DNA of 64,000 bases from Crocodylus rhombifer. Its lineage: Eukaryota > Chordata > Crocodylia > Crocodylidae. The stretch lies in NCBI GenBank assembly GCA_038503035.1, contig JAVSML010025226.1:391949-455948 (forward strand), given 5' to 3'. Position numbers and translations under genes: made by a program. Below are positions 19,779 to 34,009 of this stretch, piece by piece. Position 1 is the stretch's first letter. Each line of letters begins with the position of its first letter. The notes under the pieces were generated by a model. The model ran no database searches. It saw nothing but the letters and a program-made list of their open reading frames with translations, and had not been told where the DNA came from.

Positions 19779-22700
19779 GTAACCTACAAAATAAGAGATG
19801 ACAATATTGCCATTCTGAATTGATAAACATCTTGAAACAATAGTGTTGAGAGGTGTGAATAACTCCATTCAGATCAACGAGGTCAAAAATCTAAAGAGAA
19901 AAATGTGAATATAAACATACTTAACAATATTTTGAACATCTCTTGTGAATAGCATCTCATTTTGGTGTCTCAAATTGATGGACTGTCAGAGTGCAATTTC
20001 TTTTTTTGTGTGTGTATGTGAGACTCTTCTGCCAGTTTTAAACCAGCAACCTAGAGATTAATAGCTCTCATATCTCATGCTGGTCGCTTTTCTTAAGGTA
20101 GTTGCTGTTTAATTTGCCATTGTAGGGAGCCATCAGTTGAGAGGGCTAAGAACTCCTTGTACTTGAGTAAACGTAGACCAAAGTGTCACTGTGATGTTCG
20201 GTACACCTGTTTTCTGGAAGGTTGGGTTAGAAAAATAAATCACCTGTTTCTTACCAGTTAATTTAAGGGATGGTGTTAATCACCATCTCAAAGGATGGCA
20301 TTCTTTAGAGAGAGAGGAAGCATTTTTGTAAAAAAATTGCTTAAACAGCCAGTTTGTGGTCTATACTCAACTATTTAAGATCACTCATGAGAAAAAAATA
20401 ATCTGATGATTTGATACTACATGTTGGGCAAGTGATTGGCCACTGTTCCGATCCTATCCAATATGCTGGTTAGATGGTCACTTCTGGAGGTATGTAAAAT
20501 TTTCTCTCATTTTGCTTTATCTTATTACCTCTTACTTTTTTACTCCTCTCCTTTATTTCTGCCTCTGCGTCGGAAACCACGATAATGGTATTGCAGGGGC
20601 CAGCCCACCAGATGGACCAAGTGAAGAATTTAGGTCAGTTAAGGGGATGTTTGTTTTCTAGGTTTTTACTTTGCCAAACTAGTGTCATGTGGGATGTTTT
20701 GGGAAAATGTTTTCCAAAATGCAATTTTATGGTCCAGAACTAATCTCTTGTAACACAGCAAGTACGTTGATCACATAATCTCATAGTTACTACTGCAGTG
20801 GCTTCTACATAAGCTTAACTGAGTGTCTGCACGTGAACCATTTCAGATTATGGGGACAAATCACACTTACACTCATTACAGGAGATACCTAACCAGCAAT
20901 GAGTTGCACCTCAATGTGTAGGTATTTAAGTGATTACTTCTTGGGAGGTGTTCATCCAAGTGTAAATTACTCTGCCTCAGAACAGATTTTAGTTGGTGCC
21001 GACAGCTTGGATGACTGGCACATTGTCATTTTCATAACACACCTAAAAAGAAAGTGCCAAAAAATATAAGCAGCATTGACGCAGTTAAAAAATCAGTTCT
21101 TGTTCTACTTTGTGAAGGCATATCAACAGAACTAGATTGGCTATTGTTAATATCAAGAGTAAAATGTGCTTAAAATATTTTTTTTATAACATAAAAAAGA
21201 ACCTTAATTTCACCAGTTATTTCCTTTGTGTGCGTTTTTGAGGGAATCAGTGCATGTGCAAGTGACAAAATGACAATACTGCCAGTCATAAGGAGTTCTG
21301 TTGGGAGTCTGTGCTGCTTCTTATTTGCAATCTCTTCTTCTGTTCTTCCTTTTCTTGGTCCTTGGGTTATCCCTTACCCAACTAGGGATCCCAGACGCAG
21401 GCTTTTACATACCATCATGGTATAACAGTATAAAACAGTGTAAAAGCCAAAAATAATCTCAAGAAGAAGCCGTTGCTCTTGGTAGGATGCAGGCCATCTG
21501 AAATGGTGTAATAGAGAGTTACCCTCCTTTCCATATACACCAAGTGGGAGAGGTTACATGGATAGGATCTTCTGTCCTCCTTTTGATTGTTCTAAGAATT
21601 CATTATGCAACAGGAAAGAAGCTGTGCTAATTCTGCTCCCCAAAATAGAATTTCCTTTGAAGCTAAAGTTTCCTCTCCTACAGTGCAGTGCAGCACAAAA
21701 TTGTTAGATGGCATGGTGTTTGTCATAATTTGTTCCTCCAAGTAATGTCTAAAACATGGTTTCTACTCTTATCCGAAGAAACCTTCCTGTGAACACTTGA
21801 CCAAGAGCACACATGTTTTATAATTAGGTCCATTCAAAGAAACTAACAATTACTCACAGCACTTTAGGTTCTGTTTTCTGGCAAGAGATGTGAAGACTTT
21901 GCAATTTCTACAAATTAGAATGGATTTAACATGTAAGTTGTTCATGTTCGGGTTTGTAAAACAGAAGGCGTGTACAGCCAGGACTTTTGTTTGTTTCATT
22001 TATTTAGCACTGCATGACAAGATGGCCCTGGAAGTAGCTTATATGAGGTCATTACCCTATTGATTAAATAATGTGATGAAAAGCGCATGATAATGCAGTA
22101 CTGAGAGATTATTGCCAGACACTCTACAAACAAAGCTGCTGAAAGGAGAGCAGTTGTGAAACCTTCAGCATTGGTGGGTAATTAGGAAGCAAGTAGGAAT
22201 TAAAACAAGGGCTACATGGTTTAATATAGTGATTATGTGCAGATAGAGCAATGTTTTGAATACCTTCTTTTGGTAGTGCTAATTAGAGTACTTTTTAGTA
22301 TATGAAATGCCTGTTGGACTGAATTATCCAGAATCTTTAATGAGGTGTGGGCATATCTGGCTGACAGCAAAGTTAAAATATGGAAATTTGTTAGTGGCAA
22401 ATCTACGTTGGAGAGCTCAGCTTTTATAAACATCTGATCTCTGTACATGGCAAGAAAAAAAAAGAGGCAATGCTGCAGGTATCAACATTTTTGGAGTAAT
22501 CCTGGCAACAGTTCACCAAGCCCATGCTGATGTGTCACTTCTTTAAGGGTTCTCATGGGTCATGAGCACAATTTTAATAAATGATTTTGGGGGTCTAAAC
22601 GTACCAACTTCTCCCTGGATTAAAGAAATAGTTCATTAGGTGCAAACAATAAACTTATTGCCTTGGTGGACAAAAACTTGCTTTCCTGATATGTTACATC

Positions 22701-24246
22701 TTATTTTACAGCATAAATTCCACCCCAGGAACCCCAGAATGTCTTGGGGCAGCAGGAGTTCAGGGGTCTGCAGGTTCCATGGCTGCTGCTTCCAGCAGGC
22801 AGTTGCTAAGATAAATAAATGCTAATTTTGCATAGCTGAGTAGATTTCAGGTAGATAACTAAAGGTACTTCTCTAATTTTGATTTTGGATTATCCCATAC
22901 CATATTTCACAGTCCTAAGATCTGAGATCTTTTTTAAAGTACTTTTTTAACATTGTCAAAATTAAAAACTTTCAGACACAATATAAATATAACCTGAAGC
23001 AGAGATCAAGCAAGAAGTTTTCAGCTTCAGAAGTTAAAGTTTGGCAAACATATGAGCACATGCAGAAAGGAGAATATGATAGTAAAGGATGGACAACAGT
23101 AAATATCGGTGCTGGTCTGTATAGCTTCTTCCAGATATAGAAAAGAAACGCTTTACTTTCAGCTGTGTGCGCCCCTGTGCCAAGTGCAGCGCATGCCCAG
23201 AAGCAGCATCATGTCAGTTGGATTTGGCTCGTTCAACATCTTTATAGATGGCATGCTTAAATAAAAGCACCAAAAAGCTCCACTAATGCACTTCTGCTTC
23301 TGGTAAAGCACTGTGTTTTTGTTTTTTCCCCAATGTCTGTCAGCAGCCATTTGACTTAGGATAATAGATTTCACTGGCTACCTTAATTCCACTGCTCAAT
23401 TTTTGTTATGCAGGTGTTATTTTTTACCTTTTGAGATCCCACTTAGTGCAGTTCACTCCATTTAAGCTCCCAAAGTCTGTGCCTGCCTCACCAAGACACC
23501 AAGACATTCTTAACCATTAATAAGAGAGAGTCTCTGATTTTAACTTGCATTATGCCTGTCACAACATTGATTTCGTAGGTAAGGGAATCTATCTTTAAAC
23601 CTGTCCTCTCCTTTCACTGAGGGCATCTCTTCCTTCAGAAAAAAAACTTCAACCAAACAAACAAAAAACAACCTAACCTGATTCCTTTTAGGTTATTTTA
23701 GTTTCTCCATTATTCCTATGTTTTTCTGTCTTTCTAGGGCAGAGAGCCTTTCTGGCCAGGCTCCAGCCTCCCTCTTAAAAGCAAAAAAAGTCCTTTCATA
23801 GAGCTCTGAGATTCATCTTGAATAAGACTATAGGACTCCAGGCAACTAAAATATAAAACAAGACAAGAAAAGAGACAGAGAGCGCAAGGGAATAAAGGAA
23901 AGTGGGAAAGAGGAAGACAGGACAGAGGGGAGAGGAAGTTGGTTTGAAATGAGGAACACTTAAACCAGTTCTGTCAACTTTGATTTTGGATTCTCTTTCC
24001 CATTTTTTAGCTTAACAAATAAGGAAGCGCATAGCTCCATTTATAAAATGAACATACTGAAGCCAGTGTAATGAAGACAGAATATACTAATTTGGGCTAA
24101 TTCTTGCCCTCTGGAGAATACAGGAACTGCAGCTGTGGCCAGCCCCTCCACTGGATATGCATTTTTTGGAGAGAATAGCTCCTTATACATTTCCATTACT
24201 TCCTGTGTCATGTCTCCACAAAGGACAGCCACAAATAAGCCTTCAT

Positions 24247-24260
24247 TAAAAAAAAAAAAA
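24247..24260. repeat. Oligo(A) tract
   Basis: A run of about 13 A on the plus strand directly precedes the palindromic MITE region. Confidence 0.7.
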
Positions 24261-24290
24261 TAGCAAGTTTATTTTCTACATAAGGAGCAG

Positions 24291-24397
24291 ATTTTTGAAA
24301 AGCACTCAGTGTTGGCCTAGTTCTGCTCCCATAAGATCATCAGTGGATTGATTTCAATGGGATAGGAGTTGAGCCAACACTGAACCCTTTTAAAAAT
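24291..24397. mobile_element. Palindromic MITE (foldback repeat)
   Basis: TTTTGAAAAGCACTCAGTGT at the left and the inverted right arm TTTTTAAAAGGGTTCAGTGT match over about 40 bp per arm, through TTGGCCTAGTTCTGCTCCCAT versus TTGGCTCAACTCCTATCCCAT. The centre is a short GATTTCAATGG spacer. Repeats of this architecture are common in crocodilians, turtles and birds. Confidence 0.75.
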
Positions 24398-24957
24398 CCC
24401 AACTGGTATGTACTGCAGTTTTAGTTAGAGAGGTTACTATCTATCACATGCATCTTTATCCTTGGATGTTGTAAATAGCTTACCAGGGAGGGTTAAGTCA
24501 GAGCCTTAATATTTTGAGGGATATCTGATCCAAGTTGAGCTCTTTCATATTTCCTATTTGTTCCTTCTAATTTCAGCTGACGATATTTCTAGTGAGCCAT
24601 AGTATAGTGATGCTCTTCTTTGTTACTGTTGTAAATACTCTGTATAAATCTCCATCTCCGTTCTTCTCTGTGTCTTTGTCATTCAGAACAAAATAGGTAG
24701 GATTTTGCTGAGCTCTTCCAAAGTTTTTCTGTATGTATGACAAAAGCATCATTTTGATAGACATCTTAGAAAATATGTGTATCGTGACCTACTTGCCCAC
24801 ATCCTCTGAAGCAGAGGTTGTGGCTATTTGAGCTAATGATTTTGGTAAACACTAATATGTGGGAGGGATTGGCTTCAATAACAAGAGGATCTGGTTCTTT
24901 GGCAGACCCCAGTCCTATTTGCTGGTATTTTTGAGGTCCTGCACCCCATTGAGGAAA

Positions 24958-25018
24958 TCCTGACTGTATTGAAATCAACGGCAAAACCCCCAGACTTCAG
25001 TGAAGGCAGGATTTTACC
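24958..25018. repeat. Small palindromic repeat remnant
   Basis: AAATCCTGACTGTATTGAAATC is partly mirrored by GACTTCAGTGAAGGCAGGATTT. It looks like a decayed member of the same broad class of 'cattgaagtcaatg' palindromes. Confidence 0.4.
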
Positions 25019-25019
25019 C

Positions 25020-28000
25020 TGTGTTTTTGTTGCAGTGAAATGAAAGCAACTGAATCCCTAGTGAATAGTATTTGGAGGGAAAATCCACAACAGCTCTTTC
25101 TTGGAGTTTTCTTTTTATTCTTTCCTGTCTCCATCTGAAGCCCTTTGCTTCCCTGGAAGAGGGCAGTTGTCTCTCCTTCACATGGTTTGTTTTGGTTATT
25201 GCAGCAGTATGAGGCACCCTTTATTTATAATCGAAGCGTCAGGGATGTTGGGCCAATCTGGTGCTTCCAGCTGGCTGAACACTTCCTACTGCTTTAGATG
25301 CCAGATATGACATAATTTATTGTGGAAAACAGTAGGGAAAGTACACTTCTCACAACCAAAGGTTAATGTAGAGCATCAGCAGCTATTCAGTCAAGCTACA
25401 TGAATTATCAGGTGGTCTATCATTATGTATCACTTATTAAAACGGAAGAACAATTTGTTTTCTTTTTAATGCTAATATTTTCTCTCAACAGTTATTTTAA
25501 CTTCTTTTTTTGTGATGCAGTTTTTGACCATATCAATTGTACTTCATTTCATTGTTATGAAACTGAGCAAAATAAGGGGGATTTTTTTCTTTGTTTTAAC
25601 TAAAATATCTATTTTTGTGCCAGAATTGAGTGAAACTGCTGAGTTAGCCAAGGCTGTAAATTGAACTGGTCCTTTTACCTCTAGAAAATATTAAAGCATC
25701 CTTCTGTCACTGAGCTGGCACACGTTGTTGGATCAAGTGCTACTATTAACGGGAAATCAGGAAAGTACATTATCACTCCAGTGCTGTCATTACCAGAGGG
25801 TTTCACTGTGAACTATAGCATTCGGGAAAGCTAGGCTGCAAAGACGAGAGAAAAATGGAACACTTAAGGTGGGAGAAAAATACTGCAGACAAAAACTTAG
25901 AGAAATATTAAGCATTTGTGAAAGTACCCTGCATGTGAGCTTTTTCCATTGCTTATTTTTAAATGAGCTACAAAGAGGCAAAACCTCCCATTATTCTTCA
26001 AGTACAGGTTTAGAAGGAAATCAGGGCTTGTCTAATCAATTCTAGAAGATCTGAAACCTGTCAAGACAAGATTGTGTCTGCCTTAAATCTAATGAGGTAC
26101 ATTCTGTACCAAGGAAAGCCCCAAAGAGAAAATTTTGTTGGGAACTTTTTATAAGCATTTAAGAGAATTGTTCTCTCAGGCATTCTTTGTTGCATCTTTT
26201 TTTTTTAAGAAAATATATTTTTAAATATATCCTAATTTGCATCAATAACATAGTTCAGAATGGAATGGAAATTGCAAAAGAGTCACTTAACCAAGACTGC
26301 AGTTAGTTTGCTGATTGTGTTAGCCCTGTTGGCAGCACATGGGCAAACAATCACTTTCCCCTTCTACATTGCCAGTGAAGTAGGTACAGTGGCTTACCTG
26401 CCTATTCTCAGTTTCAGTCTCAGAGAAGGCTAAGGTTAACATTTTGCTGTGGTTCAATCTGGGCTGCATCAGGCATTCATTTCATGGGATAAGAGAATAA
26501 TAAATACTGCCTAAGTACACTTGGTTTTACATTTCATGTTTATAGTTCCCCGTTGACATTAAATCATCCCTAGAACACCCCAGCATGATAAGTATTACTA
26601 TTGGATTTTACAGAGGTAGAAACTGAGGCACAGAAAATGAAGAATAATGCTTAAAAAAGCTGTGTCCCTACAATCTCATACCTAGGTAAGTGACCTGATT
26701 ATGATACACATTGTATTCATACTGATTTCATTAGGAATGGCATAAGCTCAACAGCTCTGAGAGTCAGGCCATTTATTTATACAGAACCGCAATGAGAATT
26801 ATGAAGTTCCTGATTCTTGGTCTTAAGCTCATAGCATTAAAACATAGTTGCCTTGATTGACTTTAAGGGTTTGAATTTTTTTCTAGATGTATAGCAGATA
26901 CCCTCTAATATGCTTCTGTAAACCCCTCTAATATGCTTTCTGCACAAATAGTGCTGTGAAAGAAAGATGTTCAGAAATCTTATTCCTGGCTTTTTCTAAC
27001 TTTGCAGGTAATCTCCAGCAAACTGTCTGTGCATTTTTCCATCAGTAAAAGTGACTTCTAATATCTCCCTCAGAGGCAAAATTGGTTTATAAGTTGCTTT
27101 GAAATCCTCACAAAAAGCATATTATTATTTAAATTTAAATATTATTGTTTATATTTATTTATATTTTATGGGGCAGAGATTTTTTGTTAGGTTTAGAGCT
27201 TGAGATTATATTTCTTTTGCAACCAAATGCAATTTAGTGGTTGCTAAGATAACACAAGGCATGGAAATCTAGGCCTACAGCAAACAAAGTACACCCGTGG
27301 TCACTGCCTAAGGGTCTCTCAGTTTTTCTTTGCACTGCTTGAGATATTGGCTACTTGATTTTTTGGATGTATTTTGCAACAGTAAGTCACAGGTCTCCTA
27401 CTTCACCTATCATTCTTGCTTCTTTTGAGTGATGGGTACTTCAGACTTGTGAAAATCTGGAACCCACAGGTCTCAATTTGGACATCCAAATCTGAAAATG
27501 TGTCTGATAGCCAGTGCAACTTCTGGCAGTTCATAAAATCTAGAAGCCAAACAATATTGAACTATTATTCTTCTCGTCTTAGAAATTCATCTGTTTTCTA
27601 AACAACAACAAAAAGCAGTTTCCCTCAAGTTGTTTTCAAATGGGTTTCAGCAATCGTTCAGATAATCACACCTCAGTGCTGTGAAATTTTATCAGTGTAC
27701 TCATCCCTTGGATTCCTATATGAGTCTATTTTGCCAATCAGATAAAACTTTCCAGGCTTTTTCCTAGCAGCAAGAATGGTTAACGTGATCTTATTGCACT
27801 GTAAAGGATTTTGTGCTACACATCATTTTTCATAGAATCAAGTTGTGCTAGATGACCTCTGAACAGATTATCTGAAAGAGTATTTCCAGGGACATTAACA
27901 CTATGGTATTACAAATGAAATGAAAATAACCTTATAAAGGGTAAATTAATTAATAAATGGTAAAATGTGCAGTGAAGAATGATCATGAAACAAATATTTT

Positions 28001-31000
28001 AAGTGGGGTAACAAGAGATATATCTATTAGCCAGATACAAAAATCTGGTTTTAAAATATGCATATATTTAACTTTATTTTAGCAACTAGGACTCATATTT
28101 TATAACATGTAATATGTACAGCAGTTTTTACTTACAGCCTAAAGCTAAATATTACAGGACTTTATATATAATACAAAACAGGACAACAGGTTCTTTTGTC
28201 CTTTAAAAAATAAAAAAGAGCATCATTTCTTCTTCCCCCCAGCTGAGCCCCCTCTCCACCCATGCTAGTATTAACGGCTTTTCCTCCAAAAGATCACTAG
28301 ATGGTGCCCCTTTTCTTCATGTGTGACAAAGCTGGATTTCCCAAGAGAGGTGCTACTGCCGTGAAGATCACCATGCACTAGACTTGTAGGTTCTTCTTCT
28401 TTAATATTATTACTGAGAGTGAAATGTAATAATCTTCTATTTCTTTCAAGCCATCCAAAACCAGATCATCTGAACAATGAGCTTCATCTTTTAGGAGACA
28501 ATTGTGGTAAAGATTAAGAATGAGTCATAACTTCAAAGGTTCATGAAAGCTAAAATTAAAATGTGATTTCAAATAGAAAAGGAGAACGACTGTGCTATCT
28601 ATCTATCTAGTCCCATCACTGTTGCATTTAAGAGCATTTCTTCTGCTGCACAGAAAACTTGTAATTTTACAGATTTTTAATTAAGCTCTTACAGAGAAAT
28701 CCAGTTGGTATGTTTAACTCATTAATTTTATTATTACCCTTGGACCACAACTGACCAAACTGCGTTCTACAAATACAACAAATGTTGCATTTTGATTTTT
28801 TAAAAATAAAGCAGTAAACAGTAGAATATGGCTCAGCCTAGAATTGTGCAAGTCCTGTCAACCTCTAGCATCTCTTTATTTAAGACACAGACATCTTTTT
28901 AGTTATATTTAACAAATTGTTACCATGTACTTAAAACTGAAACAAGTAATTAGTTTAAAGGATTAAATTTTTAGAATATCTACTTTACCTGCAGCATGCC
29001 CATGTTTTGGGTTTAGAAAGTTGATCTGTTCTGTTCAGAATGGTTTTACTCCCATGACAGCAGAAATAGATAACATGACATTGAAACAAACAACAGTTGC
29101 AACAAGTAAAATGGTATTTATTTGCTGGGAATAAAAGCTTAGGTAATATCAAGACACTCATTATAAAGTCCCTAAAATTTGTGTGAAAAGAAACAGGTTC
29201 CTTCAATGGTTTACTTTTACATTTTAAAATTACATGAAAAAAAATCAGTCTTTGGGGTGACCAAAAATAGATTATTCTAGGTTTGTAGTTTCTTACAGAT
29301 TTTAAAATGATCCTTAGAAAATTGGTTCTGTTGGTATCTGGGAACAAAAATTCAACTGGGAAAAGAAGCTTTAATATGAAACAGAAAGAATTATTCCTGT
29401 GCTCTGGCTGCCCCGTCATATGTCATGACATGTGGCAGGTTGACTGCTCATTAATTCTATTTATATCAGTATGATAATACACCCCACTGAGTACACATGT
29501 GTTAAAATATTCATAAATTATGTTTAGTGCAAGCAGATATACATTAAATGCCAAAAGAAGACTATTATTTAAAGACAGAATTGGTAAACAGTCAAACAAG
29601 CAAAAGTCTTTTTAGTGTCAGTCCAGTACATTATGTATCATCAAACTCACATTAATTGCCTTTACTTTCAAAGTCTATCCCCAGCAACATAATATACTGT
29701 CCATCTTTAATTTTTATGCAACTTTAGAAAAGAAATAGCACTTATTAAAAGTAATTGGAATTTAGCAATTACTGTAAGTGCCATATTATCCCAAACTAAT
29801 AACTAGAGCAATTTGAAATATTTTAAGTGAAGGTCTACTTTGACCTTCACATATTTTAAGGTAATCCTTAAACAGTTAAATGCTAGAGTCCAAATATTAA
29901 GTAAATCAAATATGAAATGTTTTCTATAGGAAATATAGGCTACTAAGCATCTAAGAAATCAAATAATTTGTGGTTACTCCATGCTAAACCTTAAATTTCT
30001 TAAACATATTAATACATTCAAGAACACTACTAAATAAAAGCTAAAGAAGTGATTGTTTTAATTGTTGTAAAATGTGAAATTAATCTCAGAATATGTACAA
30101 TAACTATATTATCTATGTCAGAATTAATCATTCTAAATTGAAATACTCTGAAGTGTGGGGTATTTGGGGCACATTCATAACACTGCTTATGTTAAAATGA
30201 TATGCGTTTAAACTATAGCAACTGAACAGGAACATATAATTTATTTTGCGTGTAATAATTAAAAATACAACTTCATTTTGAAATTTAAAATTATATTTAG
30301 GACTTCAGAAATAATTAGAATCATGGTCAGAATAAGGTCAGAGGTAACTACACTGGACATTTCTAATTTGTAGTAGAACATATGTTATATTTAGCAGTAT
30401 TTACCTTATTGTTAGTTATCTTCCAAACTAAGTATAAATCAAGCTGTGTCAGATATCCTATTTGTACTTCTCATTCAGAAAACATTTTGAAAACTCCTTA
30501 AAATATCAAATATCATAAACAGGAATTTTTTTCTTCATAATGAAATTTTATGAAGATATATGATGAGAACCGGAGTTTATATACTGCATAAAAGGCAAAT
30601 ACGTATCCTGTTTCTGTTCATTTTTTAAAGATCTGAATGGTGACAATGTAAGAATGACTGATTGTAAAGAATATTTAACCTTTCTAATTACAATACCATA
30701 CTAATGTTTATAGCAGCAGTGAGTCACAGCATAGTGTCTGATTGCACATTGACTTCTGATAAACTACCAAGCAGCAGCACATGAATACTGGGCTTTATTA
30801 GACATCCCATAGACACTTTTCATAAGAATGATGGTTTGCCCAGGTGTTCTTGGGCAAAAACATATTTCCCTACTCCTGTTACACTGTTAAATGTGCCAGT
30901 TTTGTGGGCTACTAGCCCTCCCAGAGAAGTGACTGCATTTCACTAGTGATGAAGTGATTAGGAGTGGTCAAGAATTTTTTGACAAATAATAACTTGTCAA

Positions 31001-33450
31001 AAAATGCCGCTACTGTGAAACACAAACTTTTTGTAGGAATGTACTGTTTTCCAAGGAACTTTCAGCAGGAAAGTTTTCTTAGCACCCGGCTGAAATTTCT
31101 AATTGAAAGCAGAGAGAGTGAGAAATAGCAAATAGCCTTGTGCTCAAGATATTTATGTGGGATGAGGAAGAACAAGATTTTAATTTCTGTTCTGCCTGAT
31201 TGAGACTAAAGATTTGCGTATGGGTGCACTTCATCTCAGGTGAGTGATCTAACACTGGGTTGTTGAATCAATCTCTAACGATTATTTAATTAGTTTTACA
31301 AAGCGGTATATTTCTGGCAAGAGATACTGAAAGACATCTACCCAGACTAGTCAACTGGTTGGTGGTTGAAGTATTTGCTTGAGATATGGGAGAATGGTAG
31401 GGCAGGGAATTGTATGCAGCTCTACCATATCACTTGGTAGTGTGTTAGCCAGTTTTAATGGGTGAGCTGCTTTGTTCTCTTTCATTTTTCACAATAGAAG
31501 CGTTTTCAAATTTCTAAACCAAAAATTGGTTTAGTCCTAATGAAGAATGGGAATTCATTTAAAAGCCCATAAAGTTTTGTAGGATGGCAAAACCTTTCCA
31601 ACTTATTCTATAAATGCTTCCTAGATGGTCTGATCCAATTGCTATTGAAGTTAAGCTCAGTAACTTTTTTGAATGCAAGGGATCAGATGCAGATTCATGC
31701 AATGAAGTCGAAAATACTTCAGAGGAAAGATATTATATTAGAAGGTGTGTCATGATACTTCTTTTTTAAATAAAATACTTTTAGAATTTTAAGAAACTGT
31801 GTAATAATATAGCCAAGTGTTTTAATTTTGGCAATGGTAGCAAATTCTATGCACGTGCTGGTTTTATCAGAGAATATCTCTTTCTTTTAGTTTTTAATCT
31901 TTCAAAAACAGGTTATGATTGCTTGAGGGGGATAATTCTTCATAGCAAATGCTAAATTCATTTTGTGAGCGCCTTCTCTCACTAGTAAAGAGAACTATTT
32001 TTTAGCTTATCCAGTTCTCTCATTGCCTTAAAACTGGAGTTATTTTGCAAAACAATTCTGTAAGTACAGAAACGTCATTTTTAAGATCCCTTATTATCAG
32101 CTTTCCAAAAGTTTGCTCTGCACTTTCATGTAAAACTTGGCCTCAGTACAGAACTGCTGTACAATCATTTTCATCTGAGATTTGAACATATTGGAAGAAC
32201 TAGAGCAGTTCTTTCTTCTTTCCTGTCATTTTTTCCCTTGGAAATGATGAGCATATGGCAACCACCCTCACTGGATTCTCAAACAACAGGAGGGACCTTA
32301 TTTCGATTCCTACATCCTGTCATCAGTGAATCCCATGATATTTTGTTCTTGCAAGGCTAAAGATGTGATTCGCATTTGCCATAAGGACAGAGCTTAATGT
32401 GATGCCATTTTACCACAGGAGCCCTCAATCAGTTAATTAAACATGATATAAATCACTGCATGGATTTGTAAAGTAAGATTAATATGGCAAAGTCAGAGTA
32501 ATGAGGAATCTTCACCATTGTCTGAGTGTGAATCACTGATACAAAGATTATCCTTTTGAAACTGGATATCTTTGAGTGGGTTTTGTTGGCTTAATCCCTC
32601 AGACTGCTTTGTGCAACTTGAAACCCAGAGCTGTCATCTTTAGCCAAAATTTCAGCCATAACTTCCTCAGCTTTCACCCAATCATTTAAATCGGTATTCA
32701 CAATACTTAGAAAGATCAAGCCTTTCAGCATACCACAAGGCTTCTTCATGCCACCTGGGACATTGGCAACATGTTTAATAAATATTTCATTTCACTTCAT
32801 CATGAAGCTCTCCTTTTATTTTTTCTGGGGGATTTAAGGGGATACCCACAGCAGCACATTCCATCACTGTGGTCAGTTAGTTTTATAGCCTTAATAAAAG
32901 GATTTTTTTTTCCTGAAGTGCTATGGAGCCTTGTTAAACTAGAGCAATTACAGAAACACAAGATAGGTGCTCTGGAAAGATCAAAGCCCTCCTAAAGACA
33001 GCTCTGTAGGATCCCAGAGTTCTCTTTGAAAAGTGCTCAGTTTACAAAGTATAGATGTAATAAGCCTCACATTAAAAACCCTGCATTCAAATAAAGCTAG
33101 AGGCCTGCCATTAGTTAATATGGAATCTGCTTTAGCTACTCTCTGTTTTCGCAACAAAACTTGAACGATTTCTGGAGCATGTGGTGAAAATACATGTATA
33201 TTATAGCATGATATCTCTCATGGAACAATATCCAGTTATAATAGTGCATACTAATACTGTGGAATAGGATACCAAACATGGGTTACATGAACAACACTTT
33301 TAATCTTCAGTGTTTTAGCTGGGGGTTGAGGAGTAAAAGGAAAAGTAAAACTCACTTTTATCTTGGATCCTAAACTCAATCCCATGCCACCAGGACGACA
33401 GGGGTAGTTTAGAGGCAAGCCACTAAGGGCTAGGGGGCAGGTACCCCCCA
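25020..33450. other. Repeat-poor AT-rich block
   Basis: Apart from a MIR/L3-like tail at 26588-26705 I recognise no transposon in more than 8 kb, in contrast with the rest of the window. The longest frame (28985-29419, minus, 144 codons) has no domain and unremarkable composition. Such a block may be old unique DNA or hold conserved non-coding elements. Confidence 0.4.
26588..26705 (+). repeat. Ancient SINE/LINE tail (MIR or L3-like)
   Basis: The order GTATTACTATTGGATTTTAC, AGAGGTAGAAACTGAGGCAC, AGA... and a later CCTAGGTAAGTGAC matches the pattern 'attttacagatgaggaaactgaggcacagag' of MIR and related tails. It is short and diverged. Confidence 0.55.
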
Positions 33451-33454
33451 AACC

Positions 33455-34000
33455 CCAATTTAGGCACCTAAAACAGAATTTAGGTGGGCTTCAGGCACCT
33501 AAGCATCAAATTATGAGTATACAGTATAAACCTCTCTGTAAAGGATGAAAATTCTCTAGGGGCCCTGCAGTTATGCTTTGTGGCATTCCCAAAATTACTA
33601 GACTGAGCAGCTAGGTGCCTAGTTTCTGCCCAAGTATAACTGGAATCTGGAAGCTAGATAAAGCAGTGCCAAATTCCTCTGAAAGGGCCCCAGCTGGTAG
33701 GTGTCTTCTGAACATGCCTAACATGCACCAACAGAATCAGGCTCATCGCAGGAGGCAGTGGTAGGGCTTAATTTTTAAAATTATGGTGGTGGCGTTGCCA
33801 TCTTTTGTAGCATTCTAGTCCTGAGCACCTTCACAAGTAAACAGGCCTGAGTTGGTTAACCTACACCCCACTTCCTAGGACTGTGCTAATAACTCTCAAT
33901 TATGGCTAGTCTGGGTGGGTAAAGGATGCAAGTATTCTCTGCCCTGCCTGTTAAAGCTGTGCCAGTATGCAGCAAAGAATGCAAGCTTTGTTTTATTCCT
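33455..34000. repeat. Interspersed repeat with 'TAGGCACCTAA' motifs
   Basis: TTTAGGCACCTAAAACAG, CAGGCACCTAAGC and CTAGGTGCCTAG recur in both orientations within about 200 bp. This motif cluster is typical of a repetitive family in sauropsids. Boundaries and class were not determined. Confidence 0.4.
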
Positions 34001-34009
34001 TTCAATTTA

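Larger units (their letters stand above)
18975..24290. other. Mostly single-copy-looking AT-rich DNA
   Basis: No transposon was recognised apart from a short GC-richer stretch at about 19480-19660. A perfect 10 bp inverted pair (GGCTTTTACA at 21400, TGTAAAAGCC at 21439) flanks a 29 bp loop. A possible short exon is listed separately. An oligo(A)-rich tract lies at 23640-23675. Confidence 0.4.

Noticed and set aside
20597..20633. A 37 nt block between a TTGCAG acceptor and a GTCAGT donor that translates as ASPPDGPSEEF.
   Set aside because: Too short to judge, phases do not obviously fit the candidate at 19719, and no neighbouring exon was found.
28290..28310. CACTAGATGGTGCC resembles a CTCF-binding core.
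   Set aside because: It deviates at key positions of the consensus, and single motif hits of this quality are expected by chance in 64 kb.
28985..29419. Minus-strand frame of 144 codons in AT-rich DNA.
   Set aside because: Composition is typical of AT-rich noise (many Phe, Leu, Lys, Asn) and no motif or splice context supports it.
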